DNA from: CAXTSE01 sp035554115
GTDB lineage: Bacteria; Actinomycetota; Actinomycetes; Actinomycetales; Microbacteriaceae
Length of the DNA stretch: 64,000 nt
Direction of reading: 5' to 3'
NCBI GenBank assembly: GCA_035554115.1
Contig: DATMIW010000024.1
Location: forward strand, 1-64,000
Made by a program: the position numbers and the translations under genes. How positions within the stretch are numbered: position 1 is the stretch's first letter; every line of letters starts with the position of its first letter. Positions 9,401-18,064 of the stretch are shown in pieces. Under the pieces are notes generated by a model. That model had not been told where the DNA came from. It was given only the letters and a program-made list of their open reading frames with translations, and searched no databases.

Positions 9401-10489
9401 ATGGGCACCACAACCGAAGCAGGCAGCGAGCGCTATGTCGCTGTCATGCGCCGTGCCCTCGAACTCGCCGCGCAGGGTCCTGTGACCGGCGGCAACCCGC
9501 AGGTCGGGTGTGTCCTCATTGACGAGACCGGCACGGTCGTCGCCGAAGGCTGGCATCACGGCGCCGGCACCCCTCACGCAGAGGTCAACGCTCTGGCACA
9601 GCTCGCCGCCACGGGGCGCACCGACGCCGCTGGCGCGCCTGACGCGTCCGGCTTGACCGCGATTGTCACCCTCGAACCCTGCAACCACACCGGACGCACC
9701 GGACCGTGCTCAGAAGCCCTCATCGCCGCGAATATTTCCCGCGTCGTGTTCGCCGTCGCCGATCCCGGCGACGCGTCATCCGGTGGCACGAGCCGTCTGC
9801 GAGGGGCCGGCATCGAGGTGATCGGCGGCGTCCTGGGGGCAGAGGCCGAAGCCTTCCTGCACGTGTGGCTCACCACCGAACGCCGTGGCCGCCCCTGGGT
9901 GACCGTCAAATGGGCACAAACTTTGGATGGCCGCGTAGCCGCCGCGGACGGCACCAGCCAGTGGATCACCGGCACCGCCGCCCGTCAGCGGGTCCACGAA
10001 CAGCGCGCGGCCAGCGACGCGATCCTCACCTCGACGGGAACAGTTTTCGCCGATAACCCGAGCCTCACGGCGCGGGGGGACGGCGGCGAACTGTTGTTCC
10101 ACCAGCCGGTGCCTGTTGTGGTGGGTGAGCGGGCGATCCCGGCCGAAGCCGCCCTGCGGCGCCATCCGGCGGGTGTCATCGAGACCGGCACCCGTGACCT
10201 CAACGCGGTGATGACCGAGCTTGGCGCGCGCGGTCTGCGCCGTGTCTTTGTCGAGGCAGGCCCCACCTTGATCAGCGCCCTCATCGCAGCCGACTTCGCC
10301 GACGAATTCGCCGTGTACCTGGCACCCGCCCTCCTCGGGGGCAACGGTGACGGGCAGGCCAACGGTGACGGGCTCGCAATCGGCAACCTCGGCATCCCGA
10401 CCCTGAGCGCCGCGCGGCGCCTGACTTTGACCTCTGTTGAACAGCTCGGCGACGATCTGCTGCTGCTGGCCACTCCGAAGGAGAACTGA
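9401..10489 (+). CDS. ribD: Bifunctional riboflavin deaminase/reductase
   Basis: Second and third steps of riboflavin synthesis: deamination of the pyrimidine ring of the GTP-derived intermediate and NADPH-dependent reduction of the ribose. 362 residues. N-terminal cytidine-deaminase-like domain (1-150) with zinc ligands in the HAE motif (TPHAEVNAL) and in PCNHTGRTGPC. C-terminal reductase domain from about 155 (PWVTVKWAQTLDGRVA). The ATG follows GAGGA by 5 bases. First gene of ribD-ribE-ribBA-ribH, under FMN riboswitch control. Confidence 0.97.
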   Translation: MGTTTEAGSERYVAVMRRALELAAQGPVTGGNPQVGCVLIDETGTVVAEGWHHGAGTPHAEVNALAQLAATGRTDAAGAPDASGLTAIVTLEPCNHTGRTGPCSEALIAANISRVVFAVADPGDASSGGTSRLRGAGIEVIGGVLGAEAEAFLHVWLTTERRGRPWVTVKWAQTLDGRVAAADGTSQWITGTAARQRVHEQRAASDAILTSTGTVFADNPSLTARGDGGELLFHQPVPVVVGERAIPAEAALRRHPAGVIETGTRDLNAVMTELGARGLRRVFVEAGPTLISALIAADFADEFAVYLAPALLGGNGDGQANGDGLAIGNLGIPTLSAARRLTLTSVEQLGDDLLLLATPKEN

Positions 10490-10490
10490 C

Positions 10491-11162
10491 ATGTTCACGG
10501 GAATCATCGAAGAGCGCGGTGAGGTTCTGGCCTGGCAGCCGCAGGGTGACTCGGCCCGTATCACGGTGCGCGCCCCCCTCGCGGTGTCCGACGCGAAGCA
10601 CGGCGACTCCATTTCGGTCAGCGGTGTGTGCCTAACCGTCGTCGACCAGGGACCGGACTGGTTCTCTGCGGATGTCATGGGCGTTTCGATCGATATGAGC
10701 ACCCTGGGTGGCCTCAAGGTCGGCGATCGCGTCAACCTCGAGCGCGCCGCGGCCCTCGGGGACCGCCTCGGCGGCCACATCGTGCAGGGTCACATCGACG
10801 GAACCGCCACATTGCTCAGCGTGACACCGGGCGACGGCTGGAACGTATTGCGTTTCTCGCTCGACACCGAGCACGCCCCTCTCGTCACCCGCAAAGGGTC
10901 GATAACTGTGGACGGCGTTTCGCTCACGGTCAGTGCCGTATCGGAACCCGGTGAGGGCGAGCAGTGGTTCGAGGTGTCCCTGATCCCCGAAACCCTCGTC
11001 GCCACGACTCTCGGCAGCCGCCAGCCCGGCGAGCGCGTCAACATCGAAACCGACATTTTGGCCCGACAGATCCTGCGCATGAACGCTTTCCACCCGAACG
11101 ACGCAACACCGAACACCCCGGCACCACTCGATACTGCCCTGACCGAGACGAGCATCCGATGA
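10491..11162 (+). CDS. ribE: Riboflavin synthase alpha subunit
   Basis: Last step of the pathway: dismutation of two lumazine molecules into riboflavin. 223 residues with the hallmark MFTGIIEERG N-terminus and two lumazine-binding repeats, the second starting near residue 100. The ATG is 1 base after the ribD stop; GAAGGAGA upstream lies inside the ribD 3' end. Its own stop overlaps the ribBA start (ATGA). Confidence 0.97.
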   Translation: MFTGIIEERGEVLAWQPQGDSARITVRAPLAVSDAKHGDSISVSGVCLTVVDQGPDWFSADVMGVSIDMSTLGGLKVGDRVNLERAAALGDRLGGHIVQGHIDGTATLLSVTPGDGWNVLRFSLDTEHAPLVTRKGSITVDGVSLTVSAVSEPGEGEQWFEVSLIPETLVATTLGSRQPGERVNIETDILARQILRMNAFHPNDATPNTPAPLDTALTETSIR

Positions 11163-12472
11163 GCCTCTCTGACATCCCGACAGCCCTGAAGGCCCTCCGT
11201 GACGGCAAACCCGTCATCGTGGCCGACGACGAAGGGCGTGAGAACGAGGGCGACGTCATCATGGCCGCTGAGCTGGCCAGCCAGGAATGGGTCGCCTGGA
11301 TGGTGCGCCACACCTCCGGCTATCTGTGCGCCCCTATGACCAACGAGATCGCCGACCGCCTCGAACTGCCCCTTATGGTCGAAGACAGCCAAGACTGGCG
11401 CGGCACGGCGTACACAGTCAGCGTGGATGCCGCAGACCGCATGAGCACCGGCATCAGTGCGTCTGACCGGGCTCACACCCTGCGTGTGCTGGCCGACCCG
11501 GAATCGACAGCGGCCCACCTCATCCGTCCGGGGCATATTTTGCCGCTACGGGCGGTAGATGGCGGCGTGCGCGAGCGCGACGGCCACACCGAAGCGGGCG
11601 TGGACCTCTGCAAGCTTGCCGGCCTGCAACCGGTCGCCGTGATCGGCGAAATCGTCGAGGACAGCGGCGAGATGATGCGCCTGCCCGGCCTCATCGCGTT
11701 CGGTGACGCAGAAGGCGTGCCCGTCATCACAATCGAGGCGCTCATCCGGTTCATGGAAGAGAAGAAGTGCGAGGCCGACCCGAGCGCCGAGATCGAGGTC
11801 ACTGAGCTGGTGCGCGTCGACTTCGAGGTCGAGACCAATGTGCCCACCACCCACGGTCTGCTGCGGGTGCGGGCATACCGCGACCGTTCGACGGGTGCCG
11901 ATCACGTTGCGCTCATCGCCCCCGGCCCCACAGGAGCCGCTCCCGCCAACGGCACGTTGATTCGCGTGCACTCGGAGTGCCTCACCGGTGAAGCGTTCGG
12001 TTCCCTCAAATGCGAGTGCGGGCCTCAGCTCGACAGCGCGCTCGACACCATCCAGGCCGAAGGCGGCATCGTCATCTACCTGCGCGGCCACGAGGGGCGG
12101 GGAATTGGCCTGATCAACAAGTTGAAGGCCTACGCCCTGCAAGACAAGGGACTCGACACCCTTGACGCCAATCTGGCTCTGGGTCTTCCCGCTGACGCGC
12201 GCGATTATGGGGCTGCCGTGGGCATCCTCAAGGATCTCGGAATCTCTGAAGTGCGTCTGCTGACCAACAACCCCGAGAAGCGCCGGCAGCTCGTCGAGCG
12301 CGGCGTGATAGTCACCGAGCTCGTCCCGCTCGTGGTGGGGGTCGGGGAATTCAACGAGGCCTACCTCGGTGTGAAACGGGATCGCATGGGCCACTCCCTC
12401 CCCACGCACGCGGCGCTCGAGGCCGGCATTCACGCCGATGAGGCTGCAACCGCCGAAGCGAGTCGCTCGTGA
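11159..12472 (+). CDS. ribBA: Bifunctional DHBP synthase / GTP cyclohydrolase II
   Basis: Supplies both precursors of riboflavin. Residues 1-200 are 3,4-dihydroxy-2-butanone-4-phosphate synthase (DDEGRENEGDVI, HTEAGVDLCKLAG). Residues about 208-437 are GTP cyclohydrolase II with the zinc cysteines in CLTGEAFGSLKCEC and the catalytic region YLRGHEGRGIGL. 437 residues. Start ATG overlaps the ribE stop by ATGA, and its stop overlaps the ribH GTG start, so the operon is tightly coupled. Confidence 0.97.
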   Translation: MSLSDIPTALKALRDGKPVIVADDEGRENEGDVIMAAELASQEWVAWMVRHTSGYLCAPMTNEIADRLELPLMVEDSQDWRGTAYTVSVDAADRMSTGISASDRAHTLRVLADPESTAAHLIRPGHILPLRAVDGGVRERDGHTEAGVDLCKLAGLQPVAVIGEIVEDSGEMMRLPGLIAFGDAEGVPVITIEALIRFMEEKKCEADPSAEIEVTELVRVDFEVETNVPTTHGLLRVRAYRDRSTGADHVALIAPGPTGAAPANGTLIRVHSECLTGEAFGSLKCECGPQLDSALDTIQAEGGIVIYLRGHEGRGIGLINKLKAYALQDKGLDTLDANLALGLPADARDYGAAVGILKDLGISEVRLLTNNPEKRRQLVERGVIVTELVPLVVGVGEFNEAYLGVKRDRMGHSLPTHAALEAGIHADEAATAEASRS

Positions 12473-12942
12473 GCGGCGAGGGCCGCCCCGAACTGCACCT
12501 CGACGGCAGCGGGCTGAACATCACGATCGTCAGCGGACTGTGGCATCAGGTGATCGCTGACGGCCTCCTCGCGGGCGCGCACCACGTACTCGACGCCTCC
12601 GGGGCCCGCGTGACCGAAGTCCGGGTGCCCGGCGCCTTCGAGCTCGCGGTCGTCTCGCAGGCGGCATTAACCAATGGCGCGGATGCGGTTGTCGCCCTCG
12701 GCGTGATCATCCGCGGCGGCACCCCGCATTTCGAATTCGTGAGCTCTGCCGCTACCGACGGACTGAACCGGGTCGCGCTCGACACCGGCAAGCCGGTCGG
12801 ATTCGGCCTTCTCACCCTTGAGAACGAGCAACAGGGACTCGACCGCGCGGGGCTTCCCGGCTCGATCGAAGACAAAGGCGCAGAGGCCGCGGAAGCGGCG
12901 TTGGCCGCCGCGCTGTTGCTGCGCGATATCCGCGGTTCCTGA
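12469..12942 (+). CDS. ribH: Lumazine synthase
   Basis: Condenses the ribD/PYRP product with DHBP to 6,7-dimethyl-8-ribityllumazine. 157 residues; conserved PGAFELAV, GVIIRGGTPHFEFV with the proton-transfer His, and LTLENEQQGLDRAG. GTG start overlapping the ribBA stop (GTGA). Last gene of the riboflavin operon; the following gene has its own promoter and RBS. Confidence 0.97.
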   Translation: MSGEGRPELHLDGSGLNITIVSGLWHQVIADGLLAGAHHVLDASGARVTEVRVPGAFELAVVSQAALTNGADAVVALGVIIRGGTPHFEFVSSAATDGLNRVALDTGKPVGFGLLTLENEQQGLDRAGLPGSIEDKGAEAAEAALAAALLLRDIRGS

Positions 12943-12952
12943 GGCGCGGCCC

Positions 12953-12958
12953 TACACT
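12953..12958 (+). promoter_or_regulatory. -10 element for the lipoprotein gene
   Basis: TACACT, 27 bases before the GTG start at 12986, which has a perfect AGGAGG. Gives a short leadered transcript. Confidence 0.45.
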
Positions 12959-12985
12959 GGGGCCACCGTTCCCCAGGAGGCTGCT

Positions 12986-13762
12986 GTGCACGTTTCGAAA
13001 GCTCTGATTGTCTCGGCAATTCCGGCGGTTCTCCTCCTGATTGCCGGATGCGGTTCGTCCACCGCCGCACCGACATCCCACCCGAGCTCGAGTCCCTCCT
13101 CTTCGCACGCGGCTGCCGACCCGCTCCCCGACGACGCGGTTCTGCTGGTGACGGTCCGCGGGACTGCTGACAACGGTGCCGTGAGGGATTTCCGGGCCGT
13201 CGTGCACGCACCTCTCGCCGCCGATGCGGCTGCGGCATCCACTGCTGTGTCGACTCTGACGACCGTATGTTCGGGTGAGGTCGACGCCTCGGTCCTCGCG
13301 TCGCAGCCGTACGAACTCGTGCAGGTCGACTACAGCTCGACTGCCGTCAGCGGTGACTGGCCGGATGACCTTCCGGTGGCGGTGTTCCCGTACCCGAGCT
13401 ACGGCCTAGCCGCGGCAGCTCCGGGCGGAGGAGTTGCGCAGGCCGCGGCGGTCAGTACGGAACCCGGGGATTATGTGCCGCACTGCCTGCAGAATGTCTC
13501 GCTCTCACCTGCCACAGCGGGCACCGTCTATTACGCGCTCGCCGTCGATCCCAATCACAGCTCCGAAATCCCCGCCGGCCAGTTCTGGGCGTATAACAGC
13601 TACGGTTTTTCGACAATCGACGCCGAAGATGTGCGGGTCGAGTTCGGCGGCTGCGAGGGCACGCTGACCGAGCTGGGCACCTCTCTGGGTGGAGGGCACA
13701 ATGGCTGGGCGGTCAAAGGAACAAACGGTGCCTGCTCCGTGGGCAGTACCCCCGGCTACTGA
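12986..13762 (+). CDS. Predicted lipoprotein of unknown function
   Basis: 258 residues from a GTG with AGGAGG 5 bases upstream. A lipoprotein signal peptide with lipobox LIAGC ends near residue 20, followed by a Ser/Pro/Ala spacer (to about 45). The mature part (about 210 residues) has an early hydrophobic strand (DAVLLVTVRG) and several cysteines that could form disulfides; no enzyme motif was recognised. Probably anchored on the outer face of the membrane. I do not recognise the family. Monocistronic by context. Confidence 0.8.
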   Translation: MHVSKALIVSAIPAVLLLIAGCGSSTAAPTSHPSSSPSSSHAAADPLPDDAVLLVTVRGTADNGAVRDFRAVVHAPLAADAAAASTAVSTLTTVCSGEVDASVLASQPYELVQVDYSSTAVSGDWPDDLPVAVFPYPSYGLAAAAPGGGVAQAAAVSTEPGDYVPHCLQNVSLSPATAGTVYYALAVDPNHSSEIPAGQFWAYNSYGFSTIDAEDVRVEFGGCEGTLTELGTSLGGGHNGWAVKGTNGACSVGSTPGY

Positions 13763-13769
13763 CTGAGAA

Positions 13770-13782
13770 CACCCCTGGGGTG
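13770..13782 (+). terminator. Short hairpin after the lipoprotein gene
   Basis: CACCCC-T-GGGGTG palindrome 8 bases after the stop. The loop is too tight to be a classical terminator, so this call is weak. Confidence 0.3.
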
Positions 13783-13818
13783 GGGGCGGCCCGGGCACGG
13801 GACCGCTCCCGCGCAACG

Positions 13819-13824
13819 TAGGCT
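13819..13824 (+). promoter_or_regulatory. Leaderless-type -10 element for the ABC exporter
   Basis: TAGGCT, six bases, ATG at 13831. No Shine-Dalgarno sequence is present. Confidence 0.6.
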
Positions 13825-13830
13825 CACAGC

Positions 13831-15621
13831 ATGAGTTCTGCCCCCCGATCTCGGTCGCCTTTCGGCCGACGCACCGCCGACGACGGGCCTCGTGCCTCGT
13901 TCCGCCACCTGCTGCCCTACCTCGCCGAACACCGCCCGGCCCTGGTCGCCGTGGTCATCCTGAGCCTCGCCGCCGCCGCCGCATCCCTTGCCCAGCCGCT
14001 GCTCGTCAGCCAGGTCATCGCGCGCGTACAAAGCGGCCACACGCTCGGTTCGCTGGTCTGGATTCTCGTGGCCCTCGTCGTCGCATCGGGACTGCTCAGC
14101 GGGGCGCAGCATTACCTCCTGCAGCGCGCCGGCACCTCGGTGGTCTATTCGGCGCGACGCCGTCTCGTGGCGCGTATGTTCCGCCTGCCCATTTCGGAAT
14201 TCGACCAGCGCCGCACCGGCGACCTGGTCTCACGTGTGGGGTCGGACACGACGCTGCTATATGCCGTGCTCACACAGGGCCTGGTCGATGCGGTCGGCGG
14301 GGCCGTGGTGTTTGTTGGTGCGCTGATCGCGATGCTGATCATCGATCCGGTGCTTCTGGGTTTGACCGTCCTCGTTATCGCTGTGTCTGTCGTCGCCGTC
14401 GTGCTGCTCTCGCTGCGTGTGCGGGCTGCCAGCCGCGAACAGCAGGATCGCGTGGGCGATCTGGCCGCATCCGTCGAGCGGGCGATCGGTGCGATCCGCA
14501 CGGTGCGGGCAGCGAATGCGACAGACCGCGAAATCGAGGCGGTGACCGGTGACGCACGCGGAGCCTGGCGCGCTGGCCTGACCGTCGCGAAGGTCTCAGC
14601 CCTCGTCGTACCCATCGCCGGAATCGCGCTGCAGGTGTCGTTCCTGGTCGTGCTCGGCGTGGGCGGCTACCGGGTGGCCAGTGGCGCGATCACGATCGCG
14701 AACCTGGTGGCGTTCATCCTGTTCCTGTTCATGATGATCATGCCGCTCGCGTCGGCGTTCGGCGCCCTCAACTCGGTCAACCAGGCGCTCGGCGCTCTCG
14801 GTCGCATAGAAGAGATCACGGCGCTTCCGAGCGAGTCCGACACGGATGCGGCGCTCGAGCCCGCAGCGTCCGTCACGACGGATGCCGCCCTGAGCTTCGA
14901 CAACGTCACCTTCACCTACCCCGGTTCTGAGTCCGCGGAGCGCGAGGTGCTGCACGGGGTGAGCTTCGAGGTGGCGCGCGGCACCCGCGTGGCGCTCGTG
15001 GGGCCGTCGGGGGCGGGCAAGAGCACGATCCTCGCCCTCATCGAGAGGTTCTACGACCCCACCTCCGGCGTCGTGCGCCTGGGCGGGGTCGACGTCCGGG
15101 CCCTCGATCGCGAGGCCCTACGCAAGCAAATCGGATACGTCGAGCAGGACGCACCCGTGCTCGCGGGCAGCCTGCGTCAAAACCTCACCCTCGCCGCTCC
15201 GGATGCCGACGACGAGTCGTGTATCGCGGTCCTGCGTGCCGTGAACCTCGGCGAGGTACTCGACCGGAATCCCCTCGGCCTCGATGCGGCAGTGGGCGAA
15301 GAGGGCGTCATGCTGTCGGGAGGCGAGCGTCAGCGTCTCGCAATCGCGCGTGCACTGCTGACGGCCCCGCCGATCCTGCTGCTGGATGAGGCGACAGCCT
15401 CACTCGACGGGCTCAACGAACAATTGCTGCGAGATGCGATCGACCAGGTCGCCGAGAACCGCACCCTGCTCATCATCGCCCACCGACTCTCGACGGTTGT
15501 GGACTCGGATCAGATCGTCGTGCTCGACCACGGGCGCGTCATCGGGGTCGGCACCCACTCGGAGCTCGTGGCCTCCACACCGCTCTACAAAGAGCTCGCG
15601 AAGCACCAGCTGCTCGTGTGA
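13831..15621 (+). CDS. ABC exporter, fused permease/ATPase half-transporter
   Basis: 596 residues. An N-terminal six-helix exporter domain (about 35-310, first helix RPALVAVVILSLAAAAASLA) is followed by a nucleotide-binding domain (about 350-596). The latter has Walker A GPSGAGKST, Q-loop YVEQDAPVL, signature LSGGERQRLAIARAL, Walker B ILLLDEATASLD and switch His in IIAHRLST. It belongs to the MsbA/multidrug half-transporter type that works as a dimer; no partner gene is adjacent, so a homodimer is likely. Substrate cannot be told from sequence. Its stop is 3 bases from the stop of the convergent methyltransferase gene, leaving no room for a terminator. Confidence 0.93.
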   Translation: MSSAPRSRSPFGRRTADDGPRASFRHLLPYLAEHRPALVAVVILSLAAAAASLAQPLLVSQVIARVQSGHTLGSLVWILVALVVASGLLSGAQHYLLQRAGTSVVYSARRRLVARMFRLPISEFDQRRTGDLVSRVGSDTTLLYAVLTQGLVDAVGGAVVFVGALIAMLIIDPVLLGLTVLVIAVSVVAVVLLSLRVRAASREQQDRVGDLAASVERAIGAIRTVRAANATDREIEAVTGDARGAWRAGLTVAKVSALVVPIAGIALQVSFLVVLGVGGYRVASGAITIANLVAFILFLFMMIMPLASAFGALNSVNQALGALGRIEEITALPSESDTDAALEPAASVTTDAALSFDNVTFTYPGSESAEREVLHGVSFEVARGTRVALVGPSGAGKSTILALIERFYDPTSGVVRLGGVDVRALDREALRKQIGYVEQDAPVLAGSLRQNLTLAAPDADDESCIAVLRAVNLGEVLDRNPLGLDAAVGEEGVMLSGGERQRLAIARALLTAPPILLLDEATASLDGLNEQLLRDAIDQVAENRTLLIIAHRLSTVVDSDQIVVLDHGRVIGVGTHSELVASTPLYKELAKHQLLV

Positions 15622-15624
15622 CCA

Positions 15625-16467
15625 CTAGTCCGTGAGGGCGTAGATCGCCACGGCGGCCGCGGCCGCGACATTCAGCGAGTCGACGCCGTGACGCATCGGC
15701 ACCTGCACATGAACGTCGGCAGCCGCGAGGGCCTCAGCGCTGAGACCGGCGGCCTCATTGCCGAGCACGAGTGCCACGCGATCCGGTGCGGTTGCGGCAT
15801 AGCTGCGCAGAGATACGGCCTCGGGCGTGAGTGCGAGCGCCACCGTGGCGAAGCCGGCTGCGTGCAGAGCCGGGCCCAGCGCATCCCAGCCCGGCGCCCG
15901 AGTCCACGACACCTGCAGCACGGTACCCATGCTCACTCGGATCGCACGCCGATAGAACGGATCGGCGCAGCTCTCGGTGACCAGGACCGCATCTGCGCCG
16001 ATGCCGGCCACCGAGCGGAAGATGGCACCGACATTGGTGGGATCAGCCACGTTCTCGATGATGACAAGCCGGCGCGCCGAGTGGGCGGTTCCGGCAAGCA
16101 CGGTGTCGCCGGCCAGCACGGCGGAGAGCGTCGGCTGCTCCGGGCGGTGCAGCGAGGCGACAACGCCACGGTGCAGGGCGTATCCGGTCAGGCCAGCCAG
16201 GACATCCTCGGGGCCGGTGAAGACCGGGATATCGACGGCGCCGTGTTCCAGCAGCAGGGCTACGACAGCATCCACCGACGAATCGACGGCTAGAGCGGCC
16301 CGCGGCTGATGCCCGGCCCGCAGCGCCCGCTCGAGCACAATGAGCGATTCGGCGACATACAGGCTGGATCCGCGGGTCTTCCCTCCGGCGCGCAGATCGA
16401 CATCGGTCCGCCGCGTGAAGTCGTCGAGACGCGGATCACCGAGGTCGCCGATCGAGGCGACCGGCAT
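15625..16467 (-). CDS. TrmH/SpoU-family RNA 2'-O-methyltransferase
   Basis: 280 residues. N-terminal substrate-binding region (1-110) and a C-terminal SPOUT knot domain with the three family motifs: NVADPTNVGAIFRSV, LVLGNEAAGLS and VPMRHGVDSLNVAAAAA. Methylates rRNA or tRNA ribose; target not predictable. The ATG at 16467 lies 2 bases after the stop of a 27-codon gene, and longer in-frame starts would overlap it and the PBP4-like gene. Likely the last gene of a minus-strand unit beginning with the PBP4-like or oxidoreductase gene. Confidence 0.92.
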   Translation of the reverse strand: MPVASIGDLGDPRLDDFTRRTDVDLRAGGKTRGSSLYVAESLIVLERALRAGHQPRAALAVDSSVDAVVALLLEHGAVDIPVFTGPEDVLAGLTGYALHRGVVASLHRPEQPTLSAVLAGDTVLAGTAHSARRLVIIENVADPTNVGAIFRSVAGIGADAVLVTESCADPFYRRAIRVSMGTVLQVSWTRAPGWDALGPALHAAGFATVALALTPEAVSLRSYAATAPDRVALVLGNEAAGLSAEALAAADVHVQVPMRHGVDSLNVAAAAAVAIYALTD

Positions 16468-16469
16468 CG

Positions 16470-16553
16470 TTAGGCGAAAAGGGTGATGCCGAGGGTGACC
16501 GCAAGAGCGATCGCGCCCAGCACGACGACGATGAGGAGGATACGCGAGAACAT
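16470..16553 (-). CDS. 27-residue single-span membrane peptide
   Basis: A small gene: starts at ATG 16553 with AGAAAGG 5 bases upstream, encodes 27 residues (starting MFSRILLIVVVLGAIALAV) and ends TAA. The whole peptide is one hydrophobic helix with one N-terminal Arg, a good transmembrane segment. It is packed between two genes of the same strand: 23 bases after the PBP4-like stop and 2 bases before the methyltransferase ATG. RBS, spacing and composition support a real gene. Function unknown; many such peptides modulate neighbouring membrane proteins. Confidence 0.7.
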   Translation of the reverse strand: MFSRILLIVVVLGAIALAVTLGITLFA

Positions 16554-16576
16554 ATGAGCCTTTCTGCGGCTGTCGG

Positions 16577-18064
16577 TCAGAAGTTCGACAGGTTGTCACC
16601 ACAGGCGTACACACCGGCGGTGAGCGAGTCGAGAGCTTCGGTGGCGTCGGCTGCAATGCCGTCACCCTGTGCGGTGAAAGAAAAAGCGAGGGCGGTGCCG
16701 TCGGCAGCCGTGACGTATCCCGACAGCGAGTAGGCGGGCCCGGAGTCGGTCGTGACCCCCGTGAGCTTGCCCCGCACGGCGACATTGGCGCCCCCGAAGC
16801 GGTCGGAGAGTGACCCAGAGGTGCCCGCCACGGGGAGTGCGTCTCCGACGGGACCGAGTCCGAACTCGCCCTTCTGCACGGAGCTCATTACCGCCGCCAT
16901 AACGACAGGAGGCACCAGGTCACTCGTACTCAGGCCGCTGCCATCGACGATCGCGAGCTGCGTGGCGAAATTGAGGGACGGATCCAGTTCGACGAGAGCA
17001 CTCGGGATCGCCTTCTGCAGGGATGCCGCCGACCCATTCATTCCCGACTCTTTCGAGAGGATTCGGGCCAGCATTTCGGCGAGGGTATCGTCGCCGTTCG
17101 ACAGCATCTGGCCAAGCAGCACCCGCAGCGGCTGTGAGGTGACCTCGCCCAGCATTGTTCCGCCCGTCGAGGTGCCGCTCGAGATCGCAACGTCGTCGGC
17201 CACTATGCCTTCTGTGTCGGCCGTGCGAAGCGCCGCGAGGAATGCGTCACCAGCGCGTGCGATGGGATCGGTACCTCGAGGGCTGATTGCTTTCGTCGGA
17301 TCGGCTCGGTCGCCGTCCACCTCGAGGGCCGTCACCTCCGAATGCGATCCGGTCGTCTGCGCGGTGCGGCTCCAGCTGGGATCCCATTTGTCGGCCGGGT
17401 TCCAATACGAGGCGTCGAGAACGAGACTCGTGATCGGAACACCGGGATGCACGGACTTCCACGAGGTGATCACCTCTTGTGCAAGAGACGAAAGTTTCGG
17501 GGCGCCGGTGTAATAGCTCTCGGTTCCCGGAGGCATTGCGCTCAGTGTGGCGTCACCGTGCCCCACCAGCACGATCGTGCCCGCCGCAGAACCTTCCATG
17601 ACGCGGGTCGAAATCTTGTAGTCGGGGCCCAGCGTCGCAATGGCCGCGGCGGCCGTCAGAACCTTCAAGCCGTTTCCTGCGGGAACCCCGGTCGCCCCGT
17701 CATGGTCGTACAGCACCTCTCCCGTGTCCGCCCGCAGAACTGACCCCGACAGCGTCTTGAGTCGCGGATCCGCGGCGAGGTCGGCAACGGAACAGGTGCG
17801 CAGCCGGGTGGCGGCAAGCTCGCCGTCGGGGACCGAGCGCGGCACGTTCGTCGTCCCGTGCTGCCGAGCCGCAGTCTTCGAGGCTGACCCGACAGCAACC
17901 CCCGCGAGCACCGCGCCGGTTCCGAGCAGAACGAAAACGACGCAGAAGGCAGAGATGAGCGCTGCGGTGCGATGCTCCCGAATGCGCCGAAGAATTCCAC
18001 CGCCCACAGATCGCGCACGCGCAACAAGTGCGGTGCGGCGCGAGATCGGCGCGTCGTCGGTCAC
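16577..18064 (-). CDS. PBP4-like (D-Ala-D-Ala carboxypeptidase family) protein with lost catalytic motifs
   Basis: 495 residues. Cytoplasmic N-terminus, one membrane segment (about 35-60), then a peptidase S13/PBP4-like ectodomain. The fold is recognisable by DTGEVLYDHD, LTAAAAIATLGPDYKISTRV, DGSGLS and the C-terminal SLSGYVTAADGTALAFSF. The active-site motifs are not intact: the SxxK position reads GNGLK (N131 in place of Ser), the SxN position reads GDDTLAE (G324, D326), and the KTG region is contracted to GKLTG. Probably an inactive binding or structural protein. GTG start overlaps the oxidoreductase stop (GTGA); a TATCAT box also lies 6 bases before it. Confidence 0.85.
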   Translation of the reverse strand: MTDDAPISRRTALVARARSVGGGILRRIREHRTAALISAFCVVFVLLGTGAVLAGVAVGSASKTAARQHGTTNVPRSVPDGELAATRLRTCSVADLAADPRLKTLSGSVLRADTGEVLYDHDGATGVPAGNGLKVLTAAAAIATLGPDYKISTRVMEGSAAGTIVLVGHGDATLSAMPPGTESYYTGAPKLSSLAQEVITSWKSVHPGVPITSLVLDASYWNPADKWDPSWSRTAQTTGSHSEVTALEVDGDRADPTKAISPRGTDPIARAGDAFLAALRTADTEGIVADDVAISSGTSTGGTMLGEVTSQPLRVLLGQMLSNGDDTLAEMLARILSKESGMNGSAASLQKAIPSALVELDPSLNFATQLAIVDGSGLSTSDLVPPVVMAAVMSSVQKGEFGLGPVGDALPVAGTSGSLSDRFGGANVAVRGKLTGVTTDSGPAYSLSGYVTAADGTALAFSFTAQGDGIAADATEALDSLTAGVYACGDNLSNF

